A stretch of DNA of 64,000 bases from Pseudomonas sp. FP453 (GTDB lineage: Bacteria; Pseudomonadota; Gammaproteobacteria; Pseudomonadales; Pseudomonadaceae): NCBI RefSeq assembly GCF_030687495.1, contig NZ_CP117435.1, forward strand, positions 3,662,501-3,726,500, in the 5' to 3' direction. Both the position numbers and the translations under genes were made by a program. This document shows positions 17,916 through 29,369 of this stretch, piece after piece; within the stretch, counting starts at the first letter, position 1; each line of letters opens with the position of its first letter. Under the pieces are notes generated by a model. The model saw nothing but the letters and a program-made list of their open reading frames with translations, made no database searches and was not told the DNA's origin.

Positions 17916-20669
17916 GTGCTTAGAAGAATGGGGATAAAAGGCCGCGTACTGTTGCTGACCTTATTGCCGACCAGCCTGATGGCCCTGTTGTTGGGGGGCT
18001 ACTTCACCTGGATGCAACTGTCGGAATTACAGAGCCAATTGCTGCAACGCGGCGAGATGATCGCCGAGCAACTGGCACCGTTGGTGGCACCGGCCTTGAG
18101 CGCGAAGAACGCCGACCTGCTGGAGCGCATCGCCACCCAGTCCCTGGAGCAGCCGGACGTGCGCGCCGTGTCGTTCCTCGGCCCCCACCGCGCGCCCCTG
18201 GCCCACGCCGGCCCGACCATGCTCAACCAGCCTCCCGCCGGCAACAGCTCCCATCTGCTGCAACGCACCGGCAACGACGCCACCCGCTACCTGCTGCCGG
18301 TGTTTGGTCGCCATCGCAACCTCGCGGGCGAATTGATCCCCGACGAAGCCGACCGCCTGCTGGGCTGGGTCGAAGTCGAACTGTCCCACAACGGCATGTT
18401 GCTGCGCGGCTATCGCAGCCTGTTCGCCAGCCTGCTGTTGATCGCCATCGGCCTGATCGGCACGGCCACCCTGGCCCTGCGCATCAGTCGCACGATCAAT
18501 TCGCCGATTGGCCTGATCAAGCAAGCCGTGGCCCAGCTCAAGGACGGCAACCTGGAAACCCGCCTGCCGGCGCTGGGCAGCCAGGAATTGGACCAGCTCG
18601 CCTCGGGCATCAACCGCATGGCCGAAACCCTGCAAAACGCCCAGGAAGAGCTGCAACACAGCATCGACCAGGCCACCGAAGACGTGCGCCAGAACCTGGA
18701 AACCATCGAGATCCAGAACATCGAACTGGACCTGGCGCGCAAGGAGGCTTTGGAAGCCAGCCGTATCAAGTCGGAGTTCCTGGCCAATATGAGCCATGAA
18801 ATCCGCACCCCGCTCAACGGCATCCTCGGTTTCACCCACCTGCTGCAAAAAAGCGAACTGTCGCCGCGCCAGCTGGATTACCTGAGCACTATCGAAAAAT
18901 CCGCCGACAACCTGCTGGGCATCATCAACGAGATCCTCGATTTTTCGAAGATCGAGGCCGGCAAGCTGGTCCTCGATAGCGTGCCCTTCAACCTGCGCGA
19001 CCTGCTGCAAGACACCCTGACCATCCTCGCCCCCGCCGCCCACGCCAAGCAGCTGGAACTGGTCAGCCTGGTCTACCGCGACACCCCGCTGGCACTGGTG
19101 GGTGACCCGCTGCGCCTCAAGCAGATCCTGACCAACCTGATCAGCAACGCGATCAAGTTCACCCGCGAAGGCACCATCGTTGCCCGTGCGATGATCGAGG
19201 ACGAACAGGAAGACAGCGTGCAGTTGCGCATCAGCGTGCAGGACACCGGCATCGGCCTGTCCAGCCAGGATGTGCGCGCGCTGTTCCAGGCGTTCAGTCA
19301 GGCCGACAACTCGCTGTCGCGCCAGCCTGGGGGCACTGGCCTGGGCCTGGTGATTTCCAAGCGCTTGATCGAACAGATGGGCGGTGAGATCGGCGTCGAT
19401 AGCACGCCGGGCGAAGGCTCGGAATTCTGGATCAGCCTGAACCTGCCCAAGACCCGCGATGACCTTGACGACCTGCCCTCTGCGCCGCTGCTGGGGAGGC
19501 GCGTGGCCGTGCTGGAGAACCACGAGCTGGCGCGCCAGGCCCTGCAACATCAGTTGGAAGACTGCGGCCTGGAAGTCACCCCGTTCAACAGCCTGGAAAA
19601 CCTGACCAACGGCATTACCAGTGCGCACCAGACCGAACAGGCCATCGACCTGGCGGTGCTCGGCATCACCGCCAACGACATTCCCCCGGAGCGCCTCAAC
19701 CAGCACCTGTGGGACCTCGAACACCTGGGCTGCAAGGTGCTGGTGCTGTGCCCGACCACCGAACAGATGCTGTTCACCCAATCGGTGCCCAACCCCAACA
19801 GCCAGTTGCAGGCCAAGCCGGCCTGCACCCGCAAGCTGCGCCGCGCCCTGGCCGACCTGATCAGCCCTCGCCCCTCGCGCAGCGACCCCGGCGAGCCGTT
19901 GTCCAGCCGTGCGCCACGGGTGCTGTGCGTGGACGACAACCCGGCCAACCTGCTGCTGGTGCAAACCCTGCTGGAAGACATGGGCGCCAAGGTGCAGGCG
20001 GTCGAAAGCGGTTTCGCCGCCATCGACGCGGTCAAGCAGGAAACCTTCGACCTGGTACTGATGGACGTGCAAATGCCCGGCATGGACGGGCGCCAGAGCA
20101 CCGAAGCGATCCGCCAGTGGGAAAGCGAACGCCACGGCACGCCATTGCCGGTGGTCGCCCTCACCGCCCACGCCATGGCCAACGAAAAGCGCGCGCTGCT
20201 GCAAAGCGGCATGGATGACTACCTGACCAAGCCCATCAGCGAGCGGCAACTGGCCCAGGTGGTGCTCAAATGGACCGGCCTGGCCCTGCGCAACCAGGCG
20301 CCGGAGCGCGCCACCGACGGCCTGGCCCCGGCCGTACGCCTGCTGGTGCTGGACCACGAAGAAGGCCTGCGCCTGGCCGCCGGCAAGACCGACCTGGCCG
20401 CCGACATGCTGGCCATGTTGCTGGCCTCGCTGGAAGCCGACCGCCTGGCCATCACCGTCGCCCGCGAAGCCAAAGACCACCACGCCCTGATCGAACGCGT
20501 CCACCGCCTGCACGGCGCCACCCGCTATTGTGGCGTGCCGCAACTGCGTGCCGCCTGCCAGCGCGCGGAAACCCTGCTCAAGCAGGACGATGCCAAGGCC
20601 ATGAATGCGCTGGACGAACTGGACATGGCCATTGCTCGGCTGGCCAGTGAGGCGCGGGTCAGCGCCTGA
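17916..20669 (+). CDS. gacS: Hybrid sensor kinase GacS (global activator)
   Basis: GacS phosphorylates GacA, which drives small regulatory RNAs that titrate RsmA/RsmE and so controls secondary metabolism and biofilm formation. The 917-residue protein has an N-terminal helix, a periplasmic loop, a second helix near 165-185, HAMP, the H1 box with His294 (NMSHEIRTPLNGI), the ATPase domain, a receiver with Asp717 (LMDVQMPGMDG) and an Hpt domain with His863 in RVHRLHG. These numbers match the published key residues of Pseudomonas GacS. The start is GTG at 17916, with AGGAG upstream. The gene is intact. Confidence 0.97.
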   Translation: MLRRMGIKGRVLLLTLLPTSLMALLLGGYFTWMQLSELQSQLLQRGEMIAEQLAPLVAPALSAKNADLLERIATQSLEQPDVRAVSFLGPHRAPLAHAGPTMLNQPPAGNSSHLLQRTGNDATRYLLPVFGRHRNLAGELIPDEADRLLGWVEVELSHNGMLLRGYRSLFASLLLIAIGLIGTATLALRISRTINSPIGLIKQAVAQLKDGNLETRLPALGSQELDQLASGINRMAETLQNAQEELQHSIDQATEDVRQNLETIEIQNIELDLARKEALEASRIKSEFLANMSHEIRTPLNGILGFTHLLQKSELSPRQLDYLSTIEKSADNLLGIINEILDFSKIEAGKLVLDSVPFNLRDLLQDTLTILAPAAHAKQLELVSLVYRDTPLALVGDPLRLKQILTNLISNAIKFTREGTIVARAMIEDEQEDSVQLRISVQDTGIGLSSQDVRALFQAFSQADNSLSRQPGGTGLGLVISKRLIEQMGGEIGVDSTPGEGSEFWISLNLPKTRDDLDDLPSAPLLGRRVAVLENHELARQALQHQLEDCGLEVTPFNSLENLTNGITSAHQTEQAIDLAVLGITANDIPPERLNQHLWDLEHLGCKVLVLCPTTEQMLFTQSVPNPNSQLQAKPACTRKLRRALADLISPRPSRSDPGEPLSSRAPRVLCVDDNPANLLLVQTLLEDMGAKVQAVESGFAAIDAVKQETFDLVLMDVQMPGMDGRQSTEAIRQWESERHGTPLPVVALTAHAMANEKRALLQSGMDDYLTKPISERQLAQVVLKWTGLALRNQAPERATDGLAPAVRLLVLDHEEGLRLAAGKTDLAADMLAMLLASLEADRLAITVAREAKDHHALIERVHRLHGATRYCGVPQLRAACQRAETLLKQDDAKAMNALDELDMAIARLASEARVSA

Positions 20670-20695
20670 CGCACAGTCTTAGGAACCGGGCTTGT

Positions 20696-20783
20696 GTGGG
20701 AGCGGGCTTGCCCACGATAGCAGTCTGTCAGTCACCGATGTTTTGACTGAACCTCCGCTATCGCGGGCAAGCCCGCTCCCACA
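20696..20783. repeat. REP pair (REPIN), GTGGG ends outward
   Basis: GTGGGAGCGGGCTTGCCCAC opens the element, and its complement with the CGGGCAAGCCCGCTCCCAC arm closes it after a ~35-base spacer. It lies between gacS and ldhA. The left arm has CCCAC in place of the usual CCCGC. Confidence 0.88.
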
Positions 20784-20827
20784 GGGGTTATGTATTTTCA
20801 AATGGTTAATCGCAGGGAGCATTTTTT

Positions 20828-21817
20828 ATGCGCGTGATTCTTTTCAGCAGCCAGACCTACGACCGCGACAGTTTCCTCGGCGAGCCTCTACCGCCCGGCC
20901 TGGAGCTGCAATTCCAACCCGCGCGCCTCAACCTCGACACCGTGGCCCTGGCCGAGCACCACGAAGTGGTCTGCCCATTCATCAACGATGACCTCAGCGC
21001 CCCGGTGCTGGAACACCTGGCCAAAGGCGGCACGCGCCTGATCGCCCTGCGCTCGGCCGGCTACAACCACGTGGACCTGGCCGCCGCCAAGCGCCTCGGC
21101 CTGACCATCGTGCGCGTCCCCGCCTATTCGCCGCACGCCGTGGCCGAGCATGCGGTGGCGCTGATCCTCGCGCTCAACCGCCGCCTGCACCGCGCCTACA
21201 ACCGCACCCGCGATGGCGATTTCAGCCTGCACGGCCTCACCGGCTTCGACCTGGTGGGCAAGACCGTCGGCGTGGTCGGCACCGGGCAGATCGGCGCCAC
21301 GTTCGCCAAGATCATGGCCGGTTTTGGCTGCCAGTTGCTCGCCTACGACCCGTTCCCCAACCCGCAGGTGCTGGCCTTGGGTGCGCGCTACGTAAGCCTG
21401 CCCGAGCTGCTGGCGCAGGCGCAGATCATCAGCCTGCATTGCCCGCTCACCGCCGACAGCAAACACCTGATCAACGCCGACTCCCTGGCGCATATGCAAC
21501 CCGGCGCGATGCTGATCAACACCGGACGTGGCGGCCTGGTGGATACGCCGGCGCTGATCGAAGCGCTCAAGGACGGCCAGCTCGGCTACCTGGGGCTGGA
21601 TGTGTACGAGGAAGAAGCCCAATTGTTCTTCGAAGACCGCTCCGACCTGCCCCTGCAAGATGATGTGCTGGCGCGCCTGCTGACCTTCCCCAACGTGATC
21701 ATCACCGCGCACCAGGCGTTCTTGACCCGCGAAGCCCTCGGCGCCATTGCCGGCACTACCCTGGCCAACATTGCCGCCTGGGCCGAAGGCCGCACACAAA
21801 ACCTGGTCGAGGGATGA
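20828..21817 (+). CDS. ldhA: D-lactate dehydrogenase (fermentative, NAD-dependent)
   Basis: The 329-residue enzyme belongs to the D-2-hydroxyacid dehydrogenase family and interconverts pyruvate and D-lactate. The NAD-binding loop is VGVVGTGQIGATFAK near residues 147-161, and the catalytic Arg, Glu and His fall in ALRSAGYNH, DVYEEEAQLF and ITAHQAFLT. AGGGAG lies upstream of the ATG. gacS-ldhA adjacency is conserved in Pseudomonas. Confidence 0.93.
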   Translation: MRVILFSSQTYDRDSFLGEPLPPGLELQFQPARLNLDTVALAEHHEVVCPFINDDLSAPVLEHLAKGGTRLIALRSAGYNHVDLAAAKRLGLTIVRVPAYSPHAVAEHAVALILALNRRLHRAYNRTRDGDFSLHGLTGFDLVGKTVGVVGTGQIGATFAKIMAGFGCQLLAYDPFPNPQVLALGARYVSLPELLAQAQIISLHCPLTADSKHLINADSLAHMQPGAMLINTGRGGLVDTPALIEALKDGQLGYLGLDVYEEEAQLFFEDRSDLPLQDDVLARLLTFPNVIITAHQAFLTREALGAIAGTTLANIAAWAEGRTQNLVEG

Positions 21818-21888
21818 TCAGCGGTCACATACCAGGCCCATGATGGGCAGGCACCCGTGATAGGATGCCGCGCCTATTTGGAGGATCC

Positions 21889-22329
21889 ATGGCCGAACAC
21901 GATTTCCGCTTCAGCTTGCTGAGCCCGCAACACACCCTGATCGAATGCCGCGCCCTGGTGCCGGGCCGTTACCAGGTCACCGGCAACGGTGGCGCGATCA
22001 AGCACGGCGACGTGCTGATCGTCACCCTGCGCGGCAGCAAAACCCTGTCGATGCGCCTCACTGTCGAAGGCGATGCGCGCTATTCCATCCGCCCGGCAGG
22101 CCAATGGGTCGCCATGGCCCAGGGGCCGAAATTCGGCGAGTTGGAGATTCACACCTGGAAGGTCAACTGCGACAGCTGCGACAGCGTGCTGGAGTTTGAA
22201 TTCGCCGTCGAAACCAAGCTGAGCAAAGAGCCGCTGCAACCGGCCGCCAACGCGCGGATCAAGGAGTTGGGCTGGGCCAGCGAAGGCAACAAGCACCGCT
22301 GCCCGAAATGCCAGCAGGCCGCACAATGA
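21889..22329 (+). CDS. Conserved hypothetical protein with a C-terminal zinc ribbon
   Basis: The 146-residue soluble protein has two Cys pairs, NCDSCD near residue 91 and CPKC near residue 140, likely binding one zinc. The beta-rich N-terminal half resembles no family I can name. GGAGG stands six bases before the ATG at 21889. The ATGA overlap with the following lipoprotein gene suggests co-translation. Confidence 0.75.
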   Translation: MAEHDFRFSLLSPQHTLIECRALVPGRYQVTGNGGAIKHGDVLIVTLRGSKTLSMRLTVEGDARYSIRPAGQWVAMAQGPKFGELEIHTWKVNCDSCDSVLEFEFAVETKLSKEPLQPAANARIKELGWASEGNKHRCPKCQQAAQ

Positions 22330-22730
22330 AAGGCCTGCTTCTGCTCGCCGCTGTCGGTGCGGCCCTGACAGGTTGCGCCGGGGATGCGGTCAAGCTCAAG
22401 CAGGACCACAGCTACGTGGTGGAATGGATTGGTGAACGGCCGCTGATGGATTACGCGCACCTGACCGTCACCCTCGGTGCGGATGGTCGCGCCTACGGCA
22501 ATGGCGGTTGCAACCATTGGTTTGCGCCGTACACCGTCGACGGCGAAAAGCTCAGCTTTGGCCAGATCGGCAGCACCCGCAAAATGTGCGCCGAGGCCTT
22601 GATGGAGCAGGAACACCGCTTCTTCCAGGCCCTGCAAGGCGTGCAGCGCTGGGATATTTCGCCGATCGAGCAGACACGTTTCTGGCCGGCCGAGGGCAAG
22701 CCGATTCGCCTGTGGCTTGAAGAAGGCTAA
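22326..22730 (+). CDS. META-domain (HslJ-like) lipoprotein
   Basis: The 134-residue protein has a lipobox LTGC with Cys17, then a META domain (GNGGCNHWFAPYTVDG, GSTRKMC). HslJ of E. coli is a heat-inducible outer-membrane protein linked to novobiocin resistance; the family role is loosely defined. The ATG overlaps the preceding stop as ATGA; an upstream ATG would place the signal peptide out of normal position. A REP pair follows the gene. Confidence 0.82.
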   Translation: MKGLLLLAAVGAALTGCAGDAVKLKQDHSYVVEWIGERPLMDYAHLTVTLGADGRAYGNGGCNHWFAPYTVDGEKLSFGQIGSTRKMCAEALMEQEHRFFQALQGVQRWDISPIEQTRFWPAEGKPIRLWLEEG

Positions 22731-22758
22731 CCCAGCCTAAATGTGGGCTGGCTTTTCT

Positions 22759-22843
22759 GTGGGAGCTGGCTTGCCTGCGATGATATCGCCGCGGTGTACC
22801 TGATACATCGCGCTGCCTGTATCGCAGGCAAGCCAGCTCCCAC
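22759..22843. repeat. REP pair (REPIN), GTGGG ends outward
   Basis: GTGGGAGCTGGCTTGCCTGC opens and GCAGGCAAGCCAGCTCCCAC closes the element, between two convergent genes. The element may help terminate or protect both transcripts. Confidence 0.9.
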
Positions 22844-22863
22844 ATTGGTTTGGTGTTGTTGCT

Positions 22864-24808
<1,945 letters not shown>

Positions 24809-24813
24809 AGTCC

Positions 24814-24900
24814 GCTATCGCAGGCAAGCCAGCTCCCACATTTGACCGAGTTTCAACCTTGGAATGCAGTCAACTGTGGGAGCTGGCTTGCCTGCGATGG
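24814..24900. repeat. REP pair (REPIN), GTGGG ends inward
   Basis: ATCGCAGGCAAGCCAGCTCC comes first and GTGGGAGCTGGCTTGCCTGC second, so the arms are inverted relative to most others in the window. It separates convergent genes. Confidence 0.88.
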
Positions 24901-24913
24901 CATCACCTCGGTC

Positions 24914-25585
24914 TCAATGATTCACCGTATAGGCCAGCATCATCGACAACTGGCACATCGGCCGCCCACTCTCGGCATGCCACTGGTTGAACGCCCCCTG
25001 CACCGTCGCCAGGTCCCGCAGGCTGGTCGGCGCCTTGTCGACGATCTTCTGCGCGTTCAGCGCCGCCACCACGTCGTAACTGGGCACAAACGTATCCTTG
25101 CCGACCATGCGCAAGAAGCGCGGCGCGGACAAGCCGCCCAACTGGTGGCCGTGCTTGCTCAGGTACTTCCAGAGCCCAACGATGTCGGTCACCGGCCAGT
25201 CGGCGATAAACGCGCCGAAGCTGCCGTGTTCCTGGGCGATGTCCAGGATCATCTGTGCATTGCGCGGCACGCTCTTGAGCTTGCCCAGGTGGCGGATGAT
25301 GCTGGTGTCCTGCATCAGCCGCTCCAGGTGCTCGGCGCCCATCAGCACGACTTTTTCCGGGTCGAAGCCGAAGAACACTTTCTCGAATGCCGGCCACTTG
25401 GCGTCCACCACACTGTGCTTCAAGCCCGCGCGAAACACCCGCAGCGCCAGGGTCGACAGGTAGCGGTCATCGCTGATCTTGCGCAATTGCGCCGGGGTGT
25501 TGGGCACCGGCAGATGGGCTTCCAACTCGGCGGCCGAACCGAAACGGTTCAGACAGTATTCGTGCAGCCACTTGTAATCGCGCAT
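24914..25585 (-). CDS. DNA-3-methyladenine glycosylase I family protein
   Basis: The 223-residue protein looks like a member of the helix-hairpin DNA glycosylase group annotated as 3-methyladenine glycosylase I (FRAGLKHSVVDAKWPAFE, DTSIIRHLGKL, VPSYDVVAAL). Tag enzymes remove 3-methyladenine from DNA in base-excision repair. It is longer than E. coli Tag (187 residues) and lacks its N-terminal zinc-binding Cys, so the substrate is less certain than the fold. Confidence 0.72.
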   Translation of the reverse strand: MRDYKWLHEYCLNRFGSAAELEAHLPVPNTPAQLRKISDDRYLSTLALRVFRAGLKHSVVDAKWPAFEKVFFGFDPEKVVLMGAEHLERLMQDTSIIRHLGKLKSVPRNAQMILDIAQEHGSFGAFIADWPVTDIVGLWKYLSKHGHQLGGLSAPRFLRMVGKDTFVPSYDVVAALNAQKIVDKAPTSLRDLATVQGAFNQWHAESGRPMCQLSMMLAYTVNH

Positions 25586-25606
25586 GCCCTCTCCTGGGGA
25601 TTCAAA

Positions 25607-25636
25607 TGAAAACGGCGCCCATGAGCGCCGTCTTTC
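25607..25636 (-). terminator. Terminator of ttcA
   Basis: ACGGCGC (25612-25618) pairs with GCGCCGT (25625-25631). On the minus strand the stem is followed by TTTTC, just after the ttcA stop. Confidence 0.65.
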
Positions 25637-25652
25637 AGAGCGTTGAAGAACC

Positions 25653-26477
25653 TTAGAGGTTCACTACATTGACGAAGCGCGAAGCGGCGCTCTCATCGAT
25701 CTTGAGGCTGGTGAAGTCAAACAGATTGCGGTCGGCCAACTGCGACGGCTGCACGTTCTGCAGGCTGCGGAAGATACTCTCGGTGCGGCCTGGGGTCTTG
25801 CGCTCCCAATCCAGCAGCATCTCCTTGACCACCTGGCGCTGCAGGTTTTCCTGGGAGCCACACAGGTTGCACGGGATGATCGGGAATTGCTTGAAGTCGG
25901 AGTAAGCCTGGATGTCCTTCTCGTTGCAATACGCCAGCGGGCGGATCACCACGTTGCGCCCGTCATCGGCCCGCAGCTTGGGCGGCATGGCCTTGAGCGA
26001 GCCGTTGAAGAACATATTGAGGAAGAAGGTCTCGACGATGTCATCGCGGTGATGACCGAGGGCCATCTTGGTTGCGCCGATTTCATCGGCAAAGGTGTAG
26101 AGCGTGCCACGGCGCAGGCGCGAGCACAGCGAGCAGGTGGTCTTGCCTTCCGGGATCAGTTCCTTGACCACCGAATAGGTGTCTTTCTCGACGATGTGGT
26201 ACTCGACGCCGAGCGCTTTGAGGTAGGCCGGCAGCACGTGCTCGGGGAAGCCCGGTTGTTTCTGGTCCATGTTGACGGCGACGATCTGGAACGTGATCGG
26301 CGCGACCTTTTGCAGGTGCAGCAGCACGTCGAGCAGGGTGTAGCTGTCTTTGCCACCGGAGAGGCAGACCATGACCTTGTCGCCGTCCTCGATCATGTTG
26401 AAATCGGCGACCGCTTCACCGGCCAGGCGACGCAGGCGTTTTTGCAGTTTGTTCTGGTTGACCGTAAGAGTGCCCAT
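25653..26477 (-). CDS. ttcA: tRNA 2-thiocytidine(32) synthetase TtcA
   Basis: The 274-residue enzyme adds sulfur to C32 of certain tRNAs using ATP and an iron-sulfur cluster. It has the PP-loop LSGGKDSYT near residue 39 and two Cys pairs, CSLC and CNLC, that bind the cluster. The ATG at 26477 gives the usual family start [17 protein letters not shown]; an upstream extension is unsupported. Confidence 0.95.
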   Translation of the reverse strand: MGTLTVNQNKLQKRLRRLAGEAVADFNMIEDGDKVMVCLSGGKDSYTLLDVLLHLQKVAPITFQIVAVNMDQKQPGFPEHVLPAYLKALGVEYHIVEKDTYSVVKELIPEGKTTCSLCSRLRRGTLYTFADEIGATKMALGHHRDDIVETFFLNMFFNGSLKAMPPKLRADDGRNVVIRPLAYCNEKDIQAYSDFKQFPIIPCNLCGSQENLQRQVVKEMLLDWERKTPGRTESIFRSLQNVQPSQLADRNLFDFTSLKIDESAASRFVNVVNL

Positions 26478-26866
26478 GGCGCTTGGATCCGCAAAAGGTG
26501 TGTGACGAAAAGCGCAGCATTTTACGCAAAAATACTGCAATGGGCGACGCCGATCCAATGTGGGAGCTGGCTTGCCTGCGATGGCGGCGGGTCAGCCAGC
26601 ACATTGGCTACTGACAGACCGCTATCGCAGGCAAGCCAGCTCCCACACAAGCCAGCTCCCACCGAGGCCGAGGTACCCCTGACAGACCTCACCGCGATTA
26701 ACCCCAGCGTTTACAGCGCAATTTGCTCTAAAGGCCCTACAGTTATTCCGGTCATCCCTTCCTATACTGCGACTTGAGGTCGCACAGATATCCGGGACCT
26801 TTCAGGCCAATTGGCCCGTGGGCGCTCCGATGGGGGGCGATGGTAATAACGACAGGAGTGACTGGC
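26478..26866. promoter_or_regulatory. Divergent intergenic region between ttcA and the Yip1-domain gene
   Basis: Apart from the REP element at 26559-26662, it holds a 6-bp inverted repeat TGCGAC/GTCGCA at 26768-26784 and a perfect 12-base palindrome GGCCAATTGGCC at 26805-26816, in the leader of the Yip1 gene. No small gene is evident. Confidence 0.4.
26559..26662. repeat. REP pair with a third partial arm
   Basis: GTGGGAGCTGGCTTGCCTGC opens, GCAGGCAAGCCAGCTCCCAC closes at about 26645, and a further AAGCCAGCTCCCAC repeats immediately after. The extra arm suggests local duplication. Confidence 0.85.
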
Positions 26867-27469
26867 ATGATCCATCACGTCGTGGGGCTATTTACCCATC
26901 CCGACCAGGAATGGCGGGAAATCCGTGGCGATAAAGAAGAAAGCATCGGCCACATGTACCTCACCCATACGCTGATTCTTGCGGCGATCCCCGCCGTATC
27001 AGCCTTTATCGGCACCACCCAGGTCGGCTGGGTCATCGGCAACCGTGCGCCGGTCATGCTGACGCAGGAAAGCGCCTTGTGGATGACCCTGATGTCCTAC
27101 GCCGCCATGCTCGGCGGCGTGGCGGTGATGGGCGCGTTCATCCACTGGATGGCCCGTACCTACGACGCCAACCCGAGCATGCGGCGCTGCGTGGCGTTCG
27201 CCACCTACACCGCGACACCATTGTTTATCGGCGGGCTGGCCGCGCTGTATCCGCATATGTGGCTGGGCATGGTGGTGGGCACGGCGGCGATTTGCTACAC
27301 GGTGTACCTGCTGTATGTGGGGCTGCCGACCTTCATGAACATCGACCCCGACGAGGGTTTCCTGTTTTCCAGTTCGGTGCTGGCCGTAGGGCTGGTCGTG
27401 CTGGTGGCAATCATGGCGTTTACCGTGATTGTCTGGGGCCTGGGCGTAGGGCCGATCTACACCAGTTGA
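26867..27469 (+). CDS. Yip1-domain inner-membrane protein
   Basis: The 200-residue protein has about five hydrophobic segments and a conserved cytoplasmic N-terminus (GLFTHPDQEWREIR). It fits the Yip1 (PF04893) family of bacterial membrane proteins with unknown function. The ATG at 26867 follows AGGAG by nine bases; two upstream ATGs lack such a site. Confidence 0.82.
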   Translation: MIHHVVGLFTHPDQEWREIRGDKEESIGHMYLTHTLILAAIPAVSAFIGTTQVGWVIGNRAPVMLTQESALWMTLMSYAAMLGGVAVMGAFIHWMARTYDANPSMRRCVAFATYTATPLFIGGLAALYPHMWLGMVVGTAAICYTVYLLYVGLPTFMNIDPDEGFLFSSSVLAVGLVVLVAIMAFTVIVWGLGVGPIYTS

Positions 27470-27488
27470 GCGCGTTCAAACCCTGGGC

Positions 27489-27513
27489 AAGGCCACCGCA
27501 AGGTGGCTTTGTG
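27489..27513 (+). terminator. Probable terminator after the Yip1 gene
   Basis: GCCACC (27492-27497) and GGTGGC (27502-27507) form a short stem with a GCAA loop, followed by TTTG. The stem is short and the T tract weak. Confidence 0.5.
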
Positions 27514-27598
27514 CGTTATGTGCGACCATTCGGCGCCTGACAGATTCGGAAACACTCGCCTTTGCGGCATACTGGGCTTCTCTGGAGATAGGTACAGC

Positions 27599-28093
27599 AT
27601 GCCCGAGCAGCTCAACACCCGCGTCGAAGATTGTTTCCAACAAGCCGAATCCTTTTTCAAACGAAGCTTCAAACGCCCCCAGGTCAGCCTCAAGCTGCGG
27701 GGCCAGAAGGCCGGTGTCGCGCATTTGCACGAGAACCTGCTGCGCTTCAACCCCCAGTTGTACCGCGAAAACAGCCAACATTTCCTGAAACAGACCGTGG
27801 CCCATGAAGTGGCGCATTTGATTGCCCACCAATTGTTTGGCGAGCGTATCCAGCCCCATGGCGAGGAATGGCAGCTGATCATGCGCGGGGTCTACGAACT
27901 GCCACCGGACCGTTGCCATACCTATGCGGTGAAACGGCGCCAGGTGATGCGGTATATCTACCGCTGCCCATGCGCGGACAGTGACTTTCCGTTTTCGGCG
28001 CAGCGCCATGGGTTGGTGGCACAGGGGCGGCGGTATTTGTGTCGGCGGTGTCGGCAGACCCTGGTGTTCACTGGGGAAACTCGGGTGGAGTGA
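27599..28093 (+). CDS. sprT: SprT-family zinc metalloprotease-like protein
   Basis: The 164-residue protein has the zinc-binding HEVAH motif near residue 69 with a distal His in HGEEW, and a C-terminal zinc ribbon (CPCADSDF, CRRCRQ). SprT is the bacterial relative of the eukaryotic DNA-protein crosslink protease Spartan; the bacterial function is poorly known. The ATG at 27599 gives the family length. Confidence 0.9.
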   Translation: MPEQLNTRVEDCFQQAESFFKRSFKRPQVSLKLRGQKAGVAHLHENLLRFNPQLYRENSQHFLKQTVAHEVAHLIAHQLFGERIQPHGEEWQLIMRGVYELPPDRCHTYAVKRRQVMRYIYRCPCADSDFPFSAQRHGLVAQGRRYLCRRCRQTLVFTGETRVE

Positions 28094-28099
28094 GGGCCT

Positions 28100-28174
28100 C
28101 ATCGCAGGCAAGCCAGCTCCCACATGGGATCGGCGGCGCGGTCAAAATGTGGGAGCTGGCTTGCCTGCGATAGC
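28100..28174. repeat. REP pair (REPIN), GTGGG ends inward
   Basis: ATCGCAGGCAAGCCAGCTCC and GTGGGAGCTGGCTTGCCTGC flank a short spacer between two convergent genes. Confidence 0.88.
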
Positions 28175-28187
28175 GCCAGCCCAGACG

Positions 28188-29369
28188 CTACCCAACCACC
28201 CTGGACCGCCGCAGCTCGTCAATTCGCTGAGCACTCATACCCAACTCCGCCAACACCTCATCACTGTGCGCCCCCACCGCCACCCCAATATGCCGAGGCG
28301 CCGGCAAACCCTGCGAGAACTTCAACGGACACGCCAGTTGCGCCTGGCTCGAACCATCACCCCGAGGCACCTGGCTGACCAACGCCCGCGCCTTCAACTG
28401 GGGATGCTCCACCGCCTCACTCAAACTCAGCACCGGTTCGACACAAGCATCCACTTCGGCGAACAACGCGCAAAGCTCGTCAAAACTGCGTTTCTCGAAC
28501 TCAACCTGCAACGCCTGTTTCAGGGCCTTTTGCTGCTCGGGCTTGGGCGACAACCCTTGCGCCGCCAACTCAGGCCGCCCCAGCGTTTCGCACAGTTGCT
28601 GCATAAACGCCGGCTCCAGGCTGCCGACCGACATCCACCGCCCATCCCGCGTGCGGTAATAGTCATAAAAACTGCCGCCATTGAGCACATGGCTCTCCCT
28701 CCCAGGCTCAACCCCACACGCCAGGTAACCCGCAGCGGCCATGGCATTCAGGCTGAACGAACAGTCAGTCATGCTTACATCCAGGTATTGGCCGACGCCA
28801 CTGTGCTGCCGGGCGATCACCGCCGCCAGCAACCCCACCACCGCATGCAACGAGCCACCGCCCACATCCGCCAATTGCACGCCCAGGGGCAACGGCCCGC
28901 TGTCCTCGCGCCCGGTGTAGCTGGCCACGCCGGCCAGCGCCAGGTAGTTGATATCGTGCCCGGCGCGGTCCTTGTAGGGGCCGGTCTGGCCGTAGCCGGT
29001 GATCGACACATAAATAAGCTTTGGGTTGATCGCCTTCAACGCCTCATAGCCCAAACCCAGCCGCTCCATCACCCCAGGGCGAAACTGCTCAAGGACAATG
29101 TCGTACTCCTTGACCAACGCGCGTACGATCTCCAACGCTTCGGCCTGCTTGAGGTCCAGCGCCAGGCTGCGTTTATTGCGATTGAGGTAGGCATGGCTCG
29201 CCGACGTGCCCCGGTCATGGGGCGGTAACACCCGCAGCAGGTCCATGCGCGTGGGCGATTCGATGCGCAAGACCTCGGCGCCCATGTCCGCGAGCAGCAA
29301 GGACGCAAACGGGCCAGGCAGCAAGGTGGAGAAATCCAGCACTTTGAGGGACGCCAGGGGACCTGTCAT
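28188..29369 (-). CDS. CaiB/BaiF (family III) CoA-transferase
   Basis: The 393-residue protein has the family III signature: LKVLDFSTLLPGPFASLLLA at the N-terminus, the catalytic-Asp region RAGHDINYLALAG, and GGGSLHAVVGLLAA. These enzymes move CoA between carboxylic acids; alpha-methylacyl-CoA racemases share the fold. The ATG at 29369 follows GGAG by five bases and is preferred over an upstream one. No other acyl-CoA genes lie nearby, so the substrate is unknown. Confidence 0.85.
   Translation of the reverse strand: MTGPLASLKVLDFSTLLPGPFASLLLADMGAEVLRIESPTRMDLLRVLPPHDRGTSASHAYLNRNKRSLALDLKQAEALEIVRALVKEYDIVLEQFRPGVMERLGLGYEALKAINPKLIYVSITGYGQTGPYKDRAGHDINYLALAGVASYTGREDSGPLPLGVQLADVGGGSLHAVVGLLAAVIARQHSGVGQYLDVSMTDCSFSLNAMAAAGYLACGVEPGRESHVLNGGSFYDYYRTRDGRWMSVGSLEPAFMQQLCETLGRPELAAQGLSPKPEQQKALKQALQVEFEKRSFDELCALFAEVDACVEPVLSLSEAVEHPQLKARALVSQVPRGDGSSQAQLACPLKFSQGLPAPRHIGVAVGAHSDEVLAELGMSAQRIDELRRSRVVG

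Noticed and set aside
18027..20543. 838-codon open frame opposite gacS
   Set aside because: Shadow frame of gacS; repetitive Gln/Val/Gly composition and no start context.
20696..20783. REP elements as insertion-sequence ends
   Set aside because: No transposase gene or target duplication is seen; size and sequence fit REPINs.
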